From the NCBI GenBank assembly GCA_016648135.1, contig JADDOH010023703.1, positions 248,001-312,000 of the forward strand: a stretch of 64,000 bases of DNA. Direction: 5' to 3'. This DNA is from Agrypnia vestita. Taxonomy: Eukaryota > Arthropoda > Insecta > Trichoptera > Phryganeidae. The position numbers and the translations under genes were made by a program. Shown here piece by piece: positions 34,746 to 46,230 of the stretch. How positions within the stretch are numbered: position 1 is the stretch's first letter; each line of letters begins with the position of its first letter. The notes beneath the pieces were generated by a model. That model searched no databases. It was not told the DNA's origin and saw only the letters and a program-made list of their open reading frames with translations.

Positions 34746-35498
34746 AATTGAAGACCCCATGGCAAGAAGTTGTTAACTAACATTTTTGTCAAAAATGAGT
34801 TAATAAGTCGTCTTAACTAAATATTGTACGCTCTTTCCATTGGAAATAAGTTCAAAACTTAAAAATAATTAGAACACATTCAAACCATAGGGATGAACAT
34901 GTTAACTACACTTTTTCATAAAAATCAAATCAGTTACTAATAGGAAGAACATGTTATCTTCAATAATATCATGTTCATGCCATTATTTTGAAATAATAAT
35001 ACGCCATTTAATTTGATTGGAATATTTATGGATAGTATAAACCTTACTCTGGGAGTACTGTCATATATTTATTTTTATTTGAAGACTATTATAATATGTT
35101 TATATATATTATTTTTCAATAGTTTCAAATGGTACATACCGTGTTTAATTAATATGCCAGGTATTTTGTAATTTTTGATAATGGATGCTAAAAACGGAAA
35201 GCATTTGAAGGGTTGTTTGATGTTCGTGTTTTACCAATTTCAAAAATGTTTTATTCTATTAAAAATGAGTTCCAGGGGCGAAAAAATGGCTGTTAACTAC
35301 ATTTTTACGGAAAATTAGTATATTTTTATTTTTTGTGCATAAATACGTTTTTTTTTTTGTAAATACTTTTTTGATATTTTAGTGACATAAATCAATAAAA
35401 ATTAATCTTTAATTAGCAATAAAAATTATGCTAATGTCTAATTATCTCAAAATGATTTGAATGTTAGTTAACAACTTCTTGCCATGGGGTCTTCAATT
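34746..35498. mobile_element. 753-bp DNA transposon with perfect 38-bp TIRs
   Basis: AATTGAAGACCCCATGGCAA at 34746 continues to GTTGTTAACTAACAT, and the complement of all 38 bases ends at 35498 without a mismatch. If the outer AATT is the target duplication, the TIR is 34 bp. The interior is AT-rich, contains further GTTAACTACA-type subterminal repeats and encodes nothing recognisable. Perfect ends in otherwise decayed surroundings suggest a recent insertion. The superfamily is unknown. Confidence 0.8.
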
Positions 35499-35509
35499 CA
35501 TAATTTTAA

Positions 35510-36025
35510 ATCTACCGCAATTTTGTAAATTTTGACGGTGGCCGTTTTGCTCCTGAGCCCCTCTCATTGTACGAATAAAAATATTGTTTTTTGCATCTTG
35601 CAATAAATATAAGAAGGTCTCATAACCATCCCCACTTATTTAAATGGAAACAGACAGAAGAGGAAGAGGAGGGGCTGCAGGCTTCCACCCCGGCGGCTAT
35701 GTGGGGCGCGGAAGTCGTCGTGTACATTTGCATGTGGAGCAATTTGGCTCGTTACGCGAGCAAAAATGCTCCGTGAGTTATGACCGGAGTCGGCGCATGA
35801 AATAATGGCGGCAAGTCGGGAAATCTAAGGACATTTGGCATTATTGCGAATGAGTCTATTGTAATTCTCCGTCGGTTCAATTAAAAAACGATATTTCCAA
35901 ATTGGGTGGATGAACATTATTCGCGAATTTGGGAAGATTTTTGCTGGAAAAGAATCAAATTTTTATCTCGTTTTAGTCGCTTTCATTTTTCTGTTGTGCT
36001 ATTTATTGTAGTAATTTCACCATTG
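35510..36025. other. GC-richer single-copy-looking DNA
   Basis: 35640-35880 is the least AT-rich non-repetitive patch in this part of the window (GAGGAGGGGCTGCAGGCTTC, GTTACGCGAGC). A plus-strand frame at 35591-35776 shows no domain. It might be a regulatory or non-coding exon region. Confidence 0.35.
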
Positions 36026-36040
36026 ATTACACATATAGAA

Positions 36041-36265
36041 TATATCGTCGGCGTCAGTGCAGGACCTTATATCTACAATTTTTGGTTAAAACACTTTTTT
36101 GATGGAAATCATTAAATTACCCATCCTGCCATCTAGTGACAAATAATCAAGTTGCTAGTCAACATACTCGGTCCGTAAAATAAGATAATCTGAAAGCTTC
36201 TTAGTACATAATGGGACATTTGAATGCAGTAGTAAGTGTCTCCTGCACTGACGCCGACGATATGT
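36041..36265. mobile_element. MITE with ATATCGTC ends
   Basis: ATATATCGTCGGCGTCAGTG then CAGGA at 36041 is mirrored by TCCTGCACTGACGCCGACGA then TAT ending near 36262. About 225 bp, non-coding. Its ends share the ATATCGTC start with the elements at 6484 and 48217. Confidence 0.65.
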
Positions 36266-36485
36266 GAAATGAAATCGAAGAATCTCATTACACATATAAA
36301 GGGTATTGCTAAAAAAGTCCAAATGATAAAAAATAGGTGTGTCATTAGTGACATCTGTGGTTATTTAAAGGGAATGAAAAAGCTTTGGATGACAGTCGCG
36401 CTAAGGATTATTACAACACTTATACGGAGCATGTTGTAAAATTTAAATGTATACGACTTCCAAAAATTTGATAGACATGGTATTC

Positions 36486-36722
36486 AATAAATTAAGCGTT
36501 GTTTCGTTTACAGAGTGGAAGTTAACATGATTTATACACAACGTTTTATTCCACGAATTTGAGTTATATAAGCCTAAGCGCCTTCGATGGGCACAACCAT
36601 CGTCTTCAGAGGCAATATTAGAACTAATTGTAAATCAATATAGCCGAGAAATAGAAAGTAGAGGGATGACGGAGAGGTCGCGGTGGGGGGGGGGGGGGGC
36701 CGGGGGGCGAGGGTAGTTATTT
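36486..36722 (-). mobile_element. 237-bp insertion with 9-bp TSD, PLE-like
   Basis: ATGGTATTC occurs just before (36477-36485) and just after (36723-36731) the insert, while the uninterrupted DR-A copy at 45.43 kb has a single equivalent site. The minus strand of the insert carries a decayed hammerhead core at 36565-36611. Its plus-strand right end has a 15-G run (36685-36699). Confidence 0.65.
36565..36611 (-). ncRNA. Decayed hammerhead-like motif, second type
   Basis: Minus strand: CTGAAGA, a good stem II (CGATGG/CCATCG with a TTGTGC loop), then GAAGGCGCTTA in place of GAAAC plus palindrome. The A to G change in the GAAA box probably kills cleavage. The stem II sequence differs from the other PLE copies, so it is from another subfamily. 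Confidence 0.4.
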
Positions 36723-36905
36723 ATGGTATTCTGTCATGGGTGGAAATGGTGAAAGTTACATTTTATAAAGTGATCATTTAGGCCCGCCTTACGATAGGTC
36801 TTAAGCCCTATGAACAGCCAAAGACTTCCATACCTACTTTCCTATAAAAATATAATTTCGACTCTGTGAGACATCTATAATGTACATTGATTTTTCTATT
36901 GTATA

Positions 36906-37810
36906 ATAATTGGTTTTATGTTTCATTTCTCTTTCGGAAAATTATTTTCACAAAACGATGGCGGTGGGACAAATGAAACATGTAAAATTAAATAAAAAAT
37001 ATTTATCAGCAGAGTCCAGTGATACGAATTTAATTGGAGCACTATTCCTTAATTCATACACTAAATTATACTGGATCTTCCAGGAGTTCCCGATTTATTT
37101 CCAAGTATTTCAAAGACTACCAGAATACTTGTGTATTCCAATTCACTGTGTTGTAAATTCACAGTATTGTAAAATCCTCGATTACGCTTTTATAATCTCA
37201 TGACAATATTGTATTAAGGTTTTCGAGAAAGTTCTGTCAAATTTTAGAAGATTAAATATTCACGGTCGTTTGACATGTTTTGGTATTCCAATAAAGCGAA
37301 AATTTTATATGAACCGTATGGATATGTAGTGTTGATTCTCAACTTTCTACGAGTATGATATGACTCAAGAGAAACCACATAATCACACAAACGTCTTTAA
37401 ATTTTACACATAAATTTCAGATGAACATTAGATGTGGTATTTTTTAAATTTAAAAAAACTATTTGATGTGGTCTTATAGTGAAATGATGAATACCGAACT
37501 CGTTTACAATCTTCTTAATTGTTAAATGTGGTTTATCCTTCACTATGGAGATAAAACTTACTATCGATCTTCGACAGTCATCCAGATCGAGGGTTTTCTT
37601 TTAGGTTAATACATATCTTTTTTTTTTGCTTCTACATACATATCTATACATATCTACAGAACAGAATTAAGTAAACAACCTTTGGCAGGTAAGACTATTA
37701 ACAAAATTTCTTGCAAATACTGCACACAAGTTTTCACACTCACTATGCACTGCCTACATTGGACTACTACAAAAACAGTGTTTAAAATGCACTTTGTCCT
37801 CTGAAATCTT
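36906..37810. other. No gene seen
   Basis: A 97-codon plus-strand frame (36910-37203) has no recognisable domain. Codon composition does not stand out. I do not call it. Confidence 0.4.
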
Positions 37811-37811
37811 A

Positions 37812-38345
37812 ATCCCTCTTCTTCTTCTTCTTCTTCATGCTCTCCATGTGCCTTGTCGGGTCTCCCTGATGTCGGTGATCATTTGGGAGAAAGTTTCCTT
37901 GTCCAGGGCAGTGCGGAACAGCTCTTCCATGCTTCTTATCCCGGTCCACTCTCGGACGGTTTCGAAGCCAGGAATGCCGCCTCCTTCCGACTTCTCTGCG
38001 ACCCTCAATCTTCCCATTTATGATATGTTGAAGAATGGAGTACTTTTCGCCTCTCATTATATGAACAAAGTATGAAATTTTACGGAGCTTTACTGTGTTG
38101 AGTAACTGTCTGTTTGTATTTGCTCTACGTAAAATTTCAATATTACGAGTCATGTCAGTCCAGAATATCCTTAACATTTTACGATGTATCCACATTTTGA
38201 ATTCCTCTAGGCGATGTAGAATATTCACCTTCAGCGTCCATGCTTCAACACCGTAAAGTAGAACTAACCATACATAGCACTTGGTCAACCTCTGTCTGAG
38301 CTTCAAGTTTAAGTCGTCATTACAGAGTAGACTTTTCATCTTATT
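37812..38345 (-). pseudogene. Non-LTR retrotransposon RT C-terminus with (GAA)n tail
   Basis: The minus strand frame from 38339 reads KCYVWLVLLYGVEAWTLKV, then FKMWIHRKMLRIFWTDM, RNIEILRR, LNTVKLRKISYFVHIMR, YSILQHIINGKIEGRR, and shifts frame near 38010 to REWTGIRSMEELFRTALDKE. It ends GTWRA and a (GAA)n tail at about 37815-37835. VLLYG.EAWTL, MLRI.W and EGRR are standard thumb/C-terminal LINE motifs. The catalytic core is absent. Confidence 0.85.
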
Positions 38346-38522
38346 AAAAGATTTTGATACCTTAAATTAATTAATCCCTTAATTTTTTAATCTCTTTAAA
38401 CATTACACAAGTGGTGTTAAACAAAAAGTTATTTTATTTAAAGACATTACACAATAACTGACCGACTGTATTTAATTAAGCCTATTTATATTATATGAAA
38501 TGTAGACAAAATATTTCTACGC
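38346..38522. other. AT-rich spacer
   Basis: No feature seen between the LINE fragment and the minisatellite. Confidence 0.4.
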
Positions 38523-38909
38523 CTGTCTATCTACACTGTTTATACTTGTTCAACCCTATTCAAATACGAACGTTCTAGATGTCTGTCTACACTGTTTACA
38601 CTTGTACGACTATATTAAAATACACACATTCTAGATGTCTGTCTACACTGTTAATACTTGTATACCCGTATTAAAATTAAAATATTCCAGATGTCTGTCT
38701 ACACTGTTTATATTTGTATATCGGTATTAAAATACGAACATTTCAAATGTCTGTCTACAATCTTTTTACTTGTACAGGCCTATTAAAATATGAACATTCC
38801 AGATGTCTGTCTACAATATTTTAACTTGTACAGGCCTATTAAAATATGAACATTCCAGATGTCTGTCTACACTATTTAAACTTGTACAACCATACTAAAT
38901 TCGAACATT
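38523..38909 (+). repeat. 56-bp minisatellite, seven units
   Basis: The word ATGTCTGTCTAC starts at 38579, 38635, 38691, 38747, 38803 and 38859, always 56 bp apart, with a diverged first unit at 38523. Each unit continues ACTGTTTA, ACTTGTA, TATTAAAATA and GAACATTC. Units differ by point changes but not in length. Units 5 and 6 are most alike, suggesting local homogenisation. Confidence 0.9.
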
Positions 38910-40564
38910 ATAAGCAACCACACATATATTTAAACGTTAAAACCGGCTATAGGTCAGAAAATGTAAAAAAGTAAGAACTTGGAGCTTTGGGAACAGTATG
39001 ACGCCTCTGGTATTCTGAGGAAGATGTCAGTAAGGAATGTGCAGCGAGCGGAATATATAGTGAGGGAAATTAAATCCCATAAGCATAAGACCTTCTTACA
39101 CGAGTCAGCTGAATCAAGTAGTTAGGCAGATGTAAGGGCAAACCCGCGAGAGGTTTATAAGTTAAGTCCAGTATTCCCGTGGCAAAATCAGTGCCGTAGC
39201 GTGGTATAAGTTATGTAGATAAAATTGTAATATTGTAAAAATACTGCAGAATAATGAATTCAAACGTTGTAAAAATACTAAAACATGCATAAGTATACAG
39301 ATGCGTCTAGGGCAAAGAAAAAACTTTGGGTACCTATATATAAATATTTATTTAACACGTTGCAATTTAAATAAATAAGTCTGTGTTTGTATAAAATACA
39401 TGACGTAGTACCTAGAGTCCGTTCACTTTATGAAAGCCACTTGCATTAGTATGAGTAACAAAGCGTTTACAAAAACTCGTTACAGTATTTTTTTGAGTAA
39501 ATGACAGACGCAAAAAATAAATATAAATAGTATTTTATTTTTTAAATCTAACATAAGCATAAGTAGGGTTCGTTCACTTTGTGAAAGCCATTTGGATGTG
39601 TTGTAATATAAAAATTAGGTATAAGGAACAAAAAAATCATAATTCTCTTTTTAATAATGCCCATCACTAACTCAAATGAAAATTATTGAAAATGTTCTTG
39701 TACAAGATATAAATAACGTTATCCATACGCTATTCTAGCGCTGTCTTTCCAGCGTTTACTGGCGGCCGAAATATATAATAAAAATACGTAATTTTTAACG
39801 AGTTATAGCTAGTTTAAAATAAATATATAAAAAATAACCGTGGTTAAATGGTTTCAAAATCTTATAATTAATTTTAATCAATCAGACAAATTATTGTTCT
39901 CTTTATCGGACTCCGAATCTTCGTCTAAATTTATATGATTAAAGTCTGTGATCACCATATTTTGTAGCCACCGTATCTTTAAATAAAAAATATTACACAA
40001 AGAAACAACCGCTCCACGCGACCGTCAGCGTCAAATTTAAGTGACCAATGGAGTAGCTTTGAAAAACCACCACACAATTTAAGTGTTACAGAGGGTATTA
40101 ATAATGCAAGTGGCCGAATCCTACCTGCAAATGAAATGAAAACTCGTATGTACGAAATTCACGCTGCCTATAAATTATTGAAAACATTGTTAAATCGTAA
40201 TAAAAATCGGATGTCTTCTTTTTCATGTGAGTTCTACTGTTTGTGTCAATCAATGGTATATTTTTGCAACATCGTCAGTTGAATTTCGCATACAGCACAA
40301 TACATGATTTAACCGTCAAATGTAAGTTCTGAATGATTTTGAATCCATTCGTTAAATCGACATTACTCAAAAAATGCTTGAGGTATGTTTTAAAATTAAA
40401 ATACGGTAAAATATGGTAAAAAGTTTTTAAAGCAACATTCTTGTATGCATATGACATTCTTCCGAATTATTAAAATTACACTAGAATTCGCCTGAAAATT
40501 ATTTAAATTTTTAAAACTCCTTTTTAGACCAGTTTTTATATATTCAGAAAATATGGGCATGTTC
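38910..40564. other. AT-rich DNA, no gene seen
   Basis: Contains a HeN1-like 3' end at 39783-39808 (AATTTTTAACGAGTTATAGC then TAG) but no other recognised element or frame. Confidence 0.45.
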
Positions 40565-40770
40565 AAATATATCAAGAACACAATACTGGATTTTATCCAC
40601 AGGAGATATCAATAATTAAGATATGCTATAGAAATATTTATTTTAATTTTATTTTGTATGGAAAGTAGGTATGGATGTCTTTTTGGGTGTACATATATAG
40701 GGCTTTCGACCTATCGTACGACTAGTTTAAGTCAAAAACTTCAATATAAAGGGTTATTTCTAAAACATTA
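40565..40770 (+). repeat. Dispersed repeat DR-A, partial copy
   Basis: AAGAACACAATACTGGATTT, AATTAAGATAT, GGAAAGTAGGTATGGATGTC and GGGCTTTCGACCTATCGTAC match DR-A pieces at 36.8, 45.0-45.5 and 55.95-56.57 kb. Confidence 0.6.
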
Positions 40771-40875
40771 ATAACCTCGCAGGACTATACTCCTGCCTTG
40801 ATTATGAGTCGAAAATGTTCAAGCTATCATGACCTAATATCAATAGTTATGGAGATATGCGACATCATTTGTTGT

Positions 40876-41110
40876 TTACAAGCATTCGTTGTTTACAATT
40901 GCATCACACTTAGTCACTCTTTCGTGTCTCTCGAATACCGTCACTTTCGATTTCCTGACATTCATCATAAGTTCATTCTGCATGCATACATCGGATATCC
41001 TGGATACCAGACACTGCAGATCAGTTTTACTGTTAGCCACTATACTGGATCGTCTGTGTATATTGGTAGGATATGGTGAGTACGTCCATTTTCGCTCCAA
41101 CTTCTAGTTT
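40876..41110 (-). pseudogene. LINE reverse transcriptase palm fragment
   Basis: The minus strand frame reads VANSKTDLQCLVSRISDVC, NELMMNVRKSKVTVFERHE, which is the block just after the RT active site. In the neighbouring frame, just upstream, YTDD is visible, matching the YxDD catalytic motif. So a one-base slip separates the catalytic motif from the rest. It is short and truncated on both sides. Confidence 0.65.
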
Positions 41111-41224
41111 CTTCAGTTCTTTCGTACACGTTTGTCATATAAAACGATTCGTCTCTGTGAGACTTCTATAATTTGTCTGAATTTAAATAATAATAATTTA
41201 TTTATATAATTAATAAAAATTAAA

Positions 41225-41610
41225 CATAGTTTCACCACTTTTGTATTGAAAAATATGTTTCAACACAAAAGTGGTGAAAACTAAGTTTATTACTCCCTTA
41301 ATATTAACTCGTGGCGTCTGCTTGCTTGCTTGCTTGCCGTCGAAAAAACTTTGGATCGATTTTAAACCCTTTTTCCGTGATTCAATCGAGCTGAAACTTT
41401 GAAAGCAGACTCGTGGCCACGATCAAAAAGATCTATCAAATTTTTGTTAAAAAATAATAATAATTAATGTATAATTTTGGATTTTTCAAATTTTTAATGT
41501 TTTTTTCATACATGTTGTATGGAGATTCTGACGCATATGGTAGACACAAAACCCGAAAACGTGAAAGGGAGTATTGTAAGAACTTGGTTTTTATGGGTCA
41601 GTTTTTTTAT
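41225..41610 (+). repeat. Dispersed repeat (CTCCC family), copy 3
   Basis: ACTCCCTTAATATTAACTCG at 41292 and GTGAAAGGGAGT ending at 41572, with (TTGC)n, AACTTTGGATCGATTTTAAA and GACTCGTGGCCACGATCAAA inside. Beyond it, AAGAACTTGGTTTTTATGGG is shared. At its left is a small inverted repeat CACCACTTTTGT...ACAAAAGTGGTG (41232-41278) of PLE-terminal type. Confidence 0.6.
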
Positions 41611-41711
41611 TAATTATATTAATAATGCAACCAAAAAATTATTTTGCTGTTTATTTTGTAGTTCTTGTATAAATATAAAATAACTATTCGAAAATGTTCT
41701 GAATCTTTTGA

Positions 41712-41835
41712 TTAGAGTTTTCTGGGATATTCTGCCGTGTGCTTACCACCTCTTTCACCGATGCCGCAAGGATCCCATTGCAGAGTCCATCATCAGGTTA
41801 CCAAGATTAGTGGTAGACCGAGCGGAAGAAGAGGA
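41712..41835 (+). repeat. Dispersed repeat DR-B, copy 1
   Basis: TTTTCTGGGATATTCTGCCG, then CCCATTGCAGAGTCCATCAT then CAGG. The same pair of blocks recurs at 61.10-61.20 kb. The inverse complement contains CTGATGA but no matching GAAA box. Confidence 0.55.
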
Positions 41836-42434
41836 AATGTTCAACAAGAAGGATGAGAATCATGACCACTACCTACTGTAAACACAATGGTTGATAAGAA
41901 ATAGAATAGAAAGATAATCTGAAATAATAAGAAGTTCAATTTAGTTAATAAATCAAAATTTATATTCCATGTAAGAGAATAAAAATAATATGAAAGTCTC
42001 GGGGTTTGTTCCTTTGCCCGGTCTGACTCACAAGAATTGTATTGAAAAGATATGTTTTCTCTTCGATCATTTTATTTCTTCAAATGGTAATATTACAGAG
42101 AGGGCGCCAGGTGTCGCCCCAACATAAATAATGGCCGCTAGATGCCGCCTTAACAACGTGTCTCCAGTAAAATTCGAACACGTTATTTTCAATTTAATAT
42201 AACAGAAGGTTATCCAAATTTGTATAATAAATGTACGCCGCGTCGAATGTAAGTACTTCATGGAAACTTTAAGCTGTATAAGCAGTTAAACTATGCTAAT
42301 TCACCTCACAATTATTTGGAGTAGATAAACCCTATATTTTTTATTATTTTGTTAATTGGATTACGTACACGTTTCTTATTCGGAATATAACCAAGATTTA
42401 AAAAAAAAATGGTTTGTGAAATCATTATTCATAT

Positions 42435-42995
42435 TGTCACGTATCCTGGCTGCGGGAGGAATTAATGAAAACGCTGGAATTTAATACAGGATTTATTTAT
42501 TACTGATTAATTTATTGATCAAACGTACAAAATCACTTAACACTATTTGAATTAACGCTTTTATTTGAATTAAAGTATTTCGTAAATTTATCACTCGTAA
42601 ATAGACACTATATAAACGCTGTAACACATGTTCACTATACACTAGGACATTCCATCCAATTTCCGTATTATTTCGCTTCGGTTTATTTTGCTTCGTAAGA
42701 ACTATCCATAGTATTCGCTGTTGATTGGCTTGCTCACCGCTCGCTTGGCCACCCTGACCTTCGCAATCGCTTCCGTGCCGCTGTCAAGCGCGTCCAAAAA
42801 CAACAACCACGTTACTCCCGCGCGCGGTCCTATTTATATCTGCTGATATCGAGCCTTGTTTAGGCGTTCCTGGTGTTTAGGAGAACTTTCTCGTGGCTTC
42901 CAGGTTTTTATTCATGTTTCTCGATGCTTCTCGAAAGCCGTAGATTACGCTAGGCCATTCTGGAATCTTTGATAGTGTTGTTGTGACACATGACA
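42435..42995 (-). mobile_element. Solo LTR (LTR-A family), 561 bp
   Basis: Minus strand TGTCATGTGTCACAACAACA to CCAGGATACGTGACA. It has a TATAAATAGG promoter-like box near 42830 and matches the 24.0 kb LTR along its length. No internal coding region on either side and no clear target duplication. Confidence 0.7.
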
Positions 42996-43309
42996 GAAGT
43001 ACGGAATTCTTTTTAGCTTCATTACAATATTTACTTATAACACTTACTAAAATAATCATGTAATGGTTCTCCAGTATTCTGTTTATGTTTATGTATTTTG
43101 CGAACATCATGTGCTCCTGTTCATGTTGTTCAATACTCCCATTTTATATTTTGTGTGCCACCCTTTACTCACTTGCATGTTCCATATTATCAAACCATCT
43201 CAGCAACTTTTTATTAATTCCATGGACAATGCCACAAATCGAACTATGTTTGATCCTAATTTATTCATACATAATTTCATCGTTCATACTGTAACAAGAT
43301 AATTACGCA

Positions 43310-43853
43310 CTGTCAGAGCCTGTCGAGGACAACAACACGATTAAACATTCCATAAAATTCTGGGACGCTCTAAAACACTCTGGAATTATCCAAAATATTC
43401 GTGAAATATTTTGAATCGTTCAGAAGCGACGGATACATTTCCACAAATACTAGAAATGTACAGAATAATCTCGGAGCCAAAATGCGGAGTCAGTTTATTT
43501 TAAAGTTTACCTGCGTGACTTTAACCAGAGAGATAAAACCTTTAGTGAAAACAGTGTTACCAACGCCTGTGTGATACCAACAACAAAAAAATTAAGCGGA
43601 GTGCTTACCAGGCATTGAAAATAAGTCTTAACACTTACGTGCGATTCTCAGCGAACCTGTAAGGGAATATGCTAGCGAGCCATAATAAAGTGTTCCACAA
43701 AAGAGTGATTGATTTCAAAATAGTGTGATTTAAAAAATAGTGTTTTAATTAATTTTGCGTCCAATGACTTTATAAAATAATTAAAATAATGAATAAATCT
43801 TTAATTAATTTCCAGTGTTTTCACTTGCGTTTCACAGCTACGTGAATTATGAA
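43310..43853 (+). mobile_element. Diverged LTR-A-like element
   Basis: It has the same layout as LTR-A: a GAGGACAACAACACGATTAA opening, repeated TCTGGAAT.ATCC-type words, AATAAAGTGTTCC, AATAAATCTTTAATTAATTT then CCAGTGTTTTCAC, and CACAGCTACGTG at the end. It is diverged enough to be a different subfamily. No gag-pol nearby. Confidence 0.5.
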
Positions 43854-44940
43854 AATTATTTTTATAAAGTGTTTCTAAAATACACAAACATTATGTGGCA
43901 TTTCATACCACGATACATATCCACGATATAAACCACCAATCTAGGCCACACACACACATATCTGGCAAGAATGCCGCATAAGCAAATAGAGGCACAAGCA
44001 GGGTACACGAGCCATCTACAGGTCATTGCACCGTCAGTAATTCTGACGATTTATCCACACACACAGCTATACTTCAAGAAAGTTCCATTTTCAAGCAATA
44101 CCATGCGTTTAACTGGTCTAATTGATACTATTCATATCAATATTATTAATAATCATGCGACAGTGATGATGTGGTGTGGTTAATAGCTTGATATTTAAAG
44201 ATGATTTACGTAGGTGTGTATTGTCTCACTGGCTGAGTTAATCTTGCGGTTACGCACTAGTTACGCACGTCAGGGAATATGACTCGCGCAATACTTTAAT
44301 AACCTTACCTCTTTTTATCTTCTACTTTCATTGTTAATTGCTTAATATATTGTGTTTACGAAATACGGGCTTTCACTTACAACAATTACCCTTTCGCCTC
44401 CAGCGCATCAAGGAATTCTCGAAAGTACGAATCTGTATACTTAAAAGTGTGGTCACCTGGCCACGCTGGGCAATGCTGGCGATCTCAGAGACCCAGTTAT
44501 AAAATACGATTTACGAGCGCCACCTCCCATACTTTCAATTAAAACATTTCAACACTCAAACAACACGACTTTCGATTTGCTAACATTAATCAAATAATTT
44601 CAGTCTCTAAGAAAAATACATATATAATAGGCCTGATATAGTAAACAAAACTAAAGGAAAATAATTTATACTATCGTATATCAAGAGTACTGAATAAGAA
44701 ACTGACTGATGACCGGCAGAAAATTACGCAAAATAAACAAAAGTAAAAAATCGGAGAATCAATTTTTCTGGTACCTAATTAACGTTTTTTTTTTAATTTT
44801 TGATATTATTTTAGAAACACAAAATTTTTACCGAATAACATGCTTCACAGACCACTGGGCCGTTTTTAGGACGTGAAATTTGGAATAAGTACTACTAAAA
44901 TGAACTATATTGTATAAGGTGATAAAAATCACAAGGTTTC
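43854..44940. other. No gene seen
   Basis: Mixed composition, with a short CA-rich run near 43930-43960. No repeat or domain recognised. Confidence 0.45.
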
Positions 44941-44944
44941 AGAA

Positions 44945-45600
44945 CATTTTGAGTTTGTCCGAATTTTTCAGAACACAATACTGGATTTTTTCACAAGGAC
45001 ACAATTAATCAAGATATATTGCAGATGTCTCATAGAGACGAAATTAATATAATTTGTCGAAATTTTGACGAAATTAATATAAATTAACATAACAAAATCC
45101 AGTGCTGTGTTCTGAAAAATTTGGACAAACTCAAAATATTCTGAATGAATAAAACAAGTCTAAAAAGAAGTTTAAAATTTGATACGTTATTTCTGGAGTA
45201 TTTTAGTGTAATGATAATAATTTGTGTAAAGAATCTCATTACACATATAAAGAATATTGCTAAAAAATTCCAATCAAATATCTCAATCTCAAGATATATC
45301 ATTAGTGACAACTGTGGTTAATTAAGGGGAATGAAAAAGCTTTGGATGCCGGTCGCGCAAATGATTATTACAACACACATATGAAACAGATTTTAAATTT
45401 AAATATATACAACTTCCAAAAATTTGATAGACGAGATATTCTATTTTGGGTGGAAACGATGAACGTTACATTGTGTAAAGTGATCAATTGAGCAAGCCGT
45501 ACGATAGGTCGTAAGACCGAAAGATTTCCATACCTACGTTCCTATAAAAAAAAATATAATTTCGTCACTTTGAGACTTCTTCAATATATATATGTCTTGA
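44945..45600. repeat. DR-A copies, partly head-to-head
   Basis: TTTTGAGTTTGTCCGAATTT then TTCAGAACACAATACTGGAT (44949) is mirrored at 45095-45140, giving an inverted pair. From 45225 the DR-A body follows in the same order as at 36.27 kb and includes the uninterrupted target site near 45430. Confidence 0.6.
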
Positions 45601-45789
45601 TCACAAAGTTTATTAAAATAGGAAAGATGAGATAGAGAAGATGATCAATCAAATCATTGCAGTAAACCAAAAGAGCGCAGGAACTTGTGGGGAAGCGTGT
45701 GTCCTCTTCTTTCATCTATAATTCCTAGATGTGGGAAAAAGGGCTCCACCTACGTTTCGTAGTGATCGATGAATAAGGAAAAGGTTGCT

Positions 45790-46230
45790 TTATGGTCACC
45801 ACTCGTTATGTAACGGGAATTCATTAAAGTCGGGGAATCATTGATGAATTTGAATCCTCGATAAAACAATTACAAGTTATACATTATTACGATAATAAAG
45901 ACTCGACTGAACAAGAACTTCGGCCTACGCCGGAGACAGTTGAGAGACTGACATTCCCGTACAGAGCGTCGACTATTTTTATATGTTTTGGGAACAAAGA
46001 ACTCTCTTGAAGTCTGGCTGTATGCGTGTGCTGACGGTGCTCCGGGCATCGACCTGTGTCGATGGCTCGTGTACACTGCTGTACCCCTATCTTGTCTACG
46101 TTGCAAAGTCGCGGCAATACAAAGTGCGTCTTGAATTACGTGTCACTGGAGGTCACTTCTTGCTTCCTATTTTTGTGTTGATGGTCTGCTTAGGGCTGTG
46201 GCTGTGTATGGGGTAATTCCCATAAACTTA
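45790..46230 (-). mobile_element. Putative LTR with primer-binding-like region
   Basis: On the minus strand an ACATATAAAAATAG TATA-like box (near 45980) is followed by GTCAGTCTCTCAACTGTC, then CGAGTCTTTATTATCG, and near 45805 by AACGAGTGGTGACC. TGGTGACC just after an LTR edge is a common start of retrotransposon leader sequence. I found no partner LTR or gag-pol, so this is tentative. Confidence 0.4.

Larger units (their letters stand above)
36266..36905 (-). repeat. Dispersed repeat DR-A, interrupted by a nested insertion
   Basis: GAATCTCATTACACATATAA, GAATGAAAAAGCTTTGGATG, ATTATTACAACAC, ACTTCCAAAAATTTGATAGA, then GGGTGGAAA, TACGATAGGTC and TTCCATACCTAC occur in the same order at 45.23-45.60 kb. 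Here the series is broken at 36486-36722 by an insertion. Non-coding. Confidence 0.65.

Noticed and set aside
35591..35776. GC-richer 61-codon frame as a host exon
   Set aside because: No flanking splice pair or domain that I can support; kept only as unassigned DNA.
36910..37203. 97-codon plus-strand open frame
   Set aside because: No domain, no splice or repeat support; length is within chance for this DNA.
38523..38909. CRISPR-like array (56-bp period)
   Set aside because: Whole units repeat without unique spacers, and the DNA is eukaryotic; this is a minisatellite.
41765..41810. CTGATGA on the minus strand of the DR-B repeats (also near 61185) as hammerheads
   Set aside because: CTGATGA is conserved in both copies, but no stem II plus GAAA at the right spacing is visible.
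45870..46216. Overlapping 76-78 codon frames on both strands as a gene
   Set aside because: Composition and motifs fit an LTR-like promoter region better; no domain in any frame.
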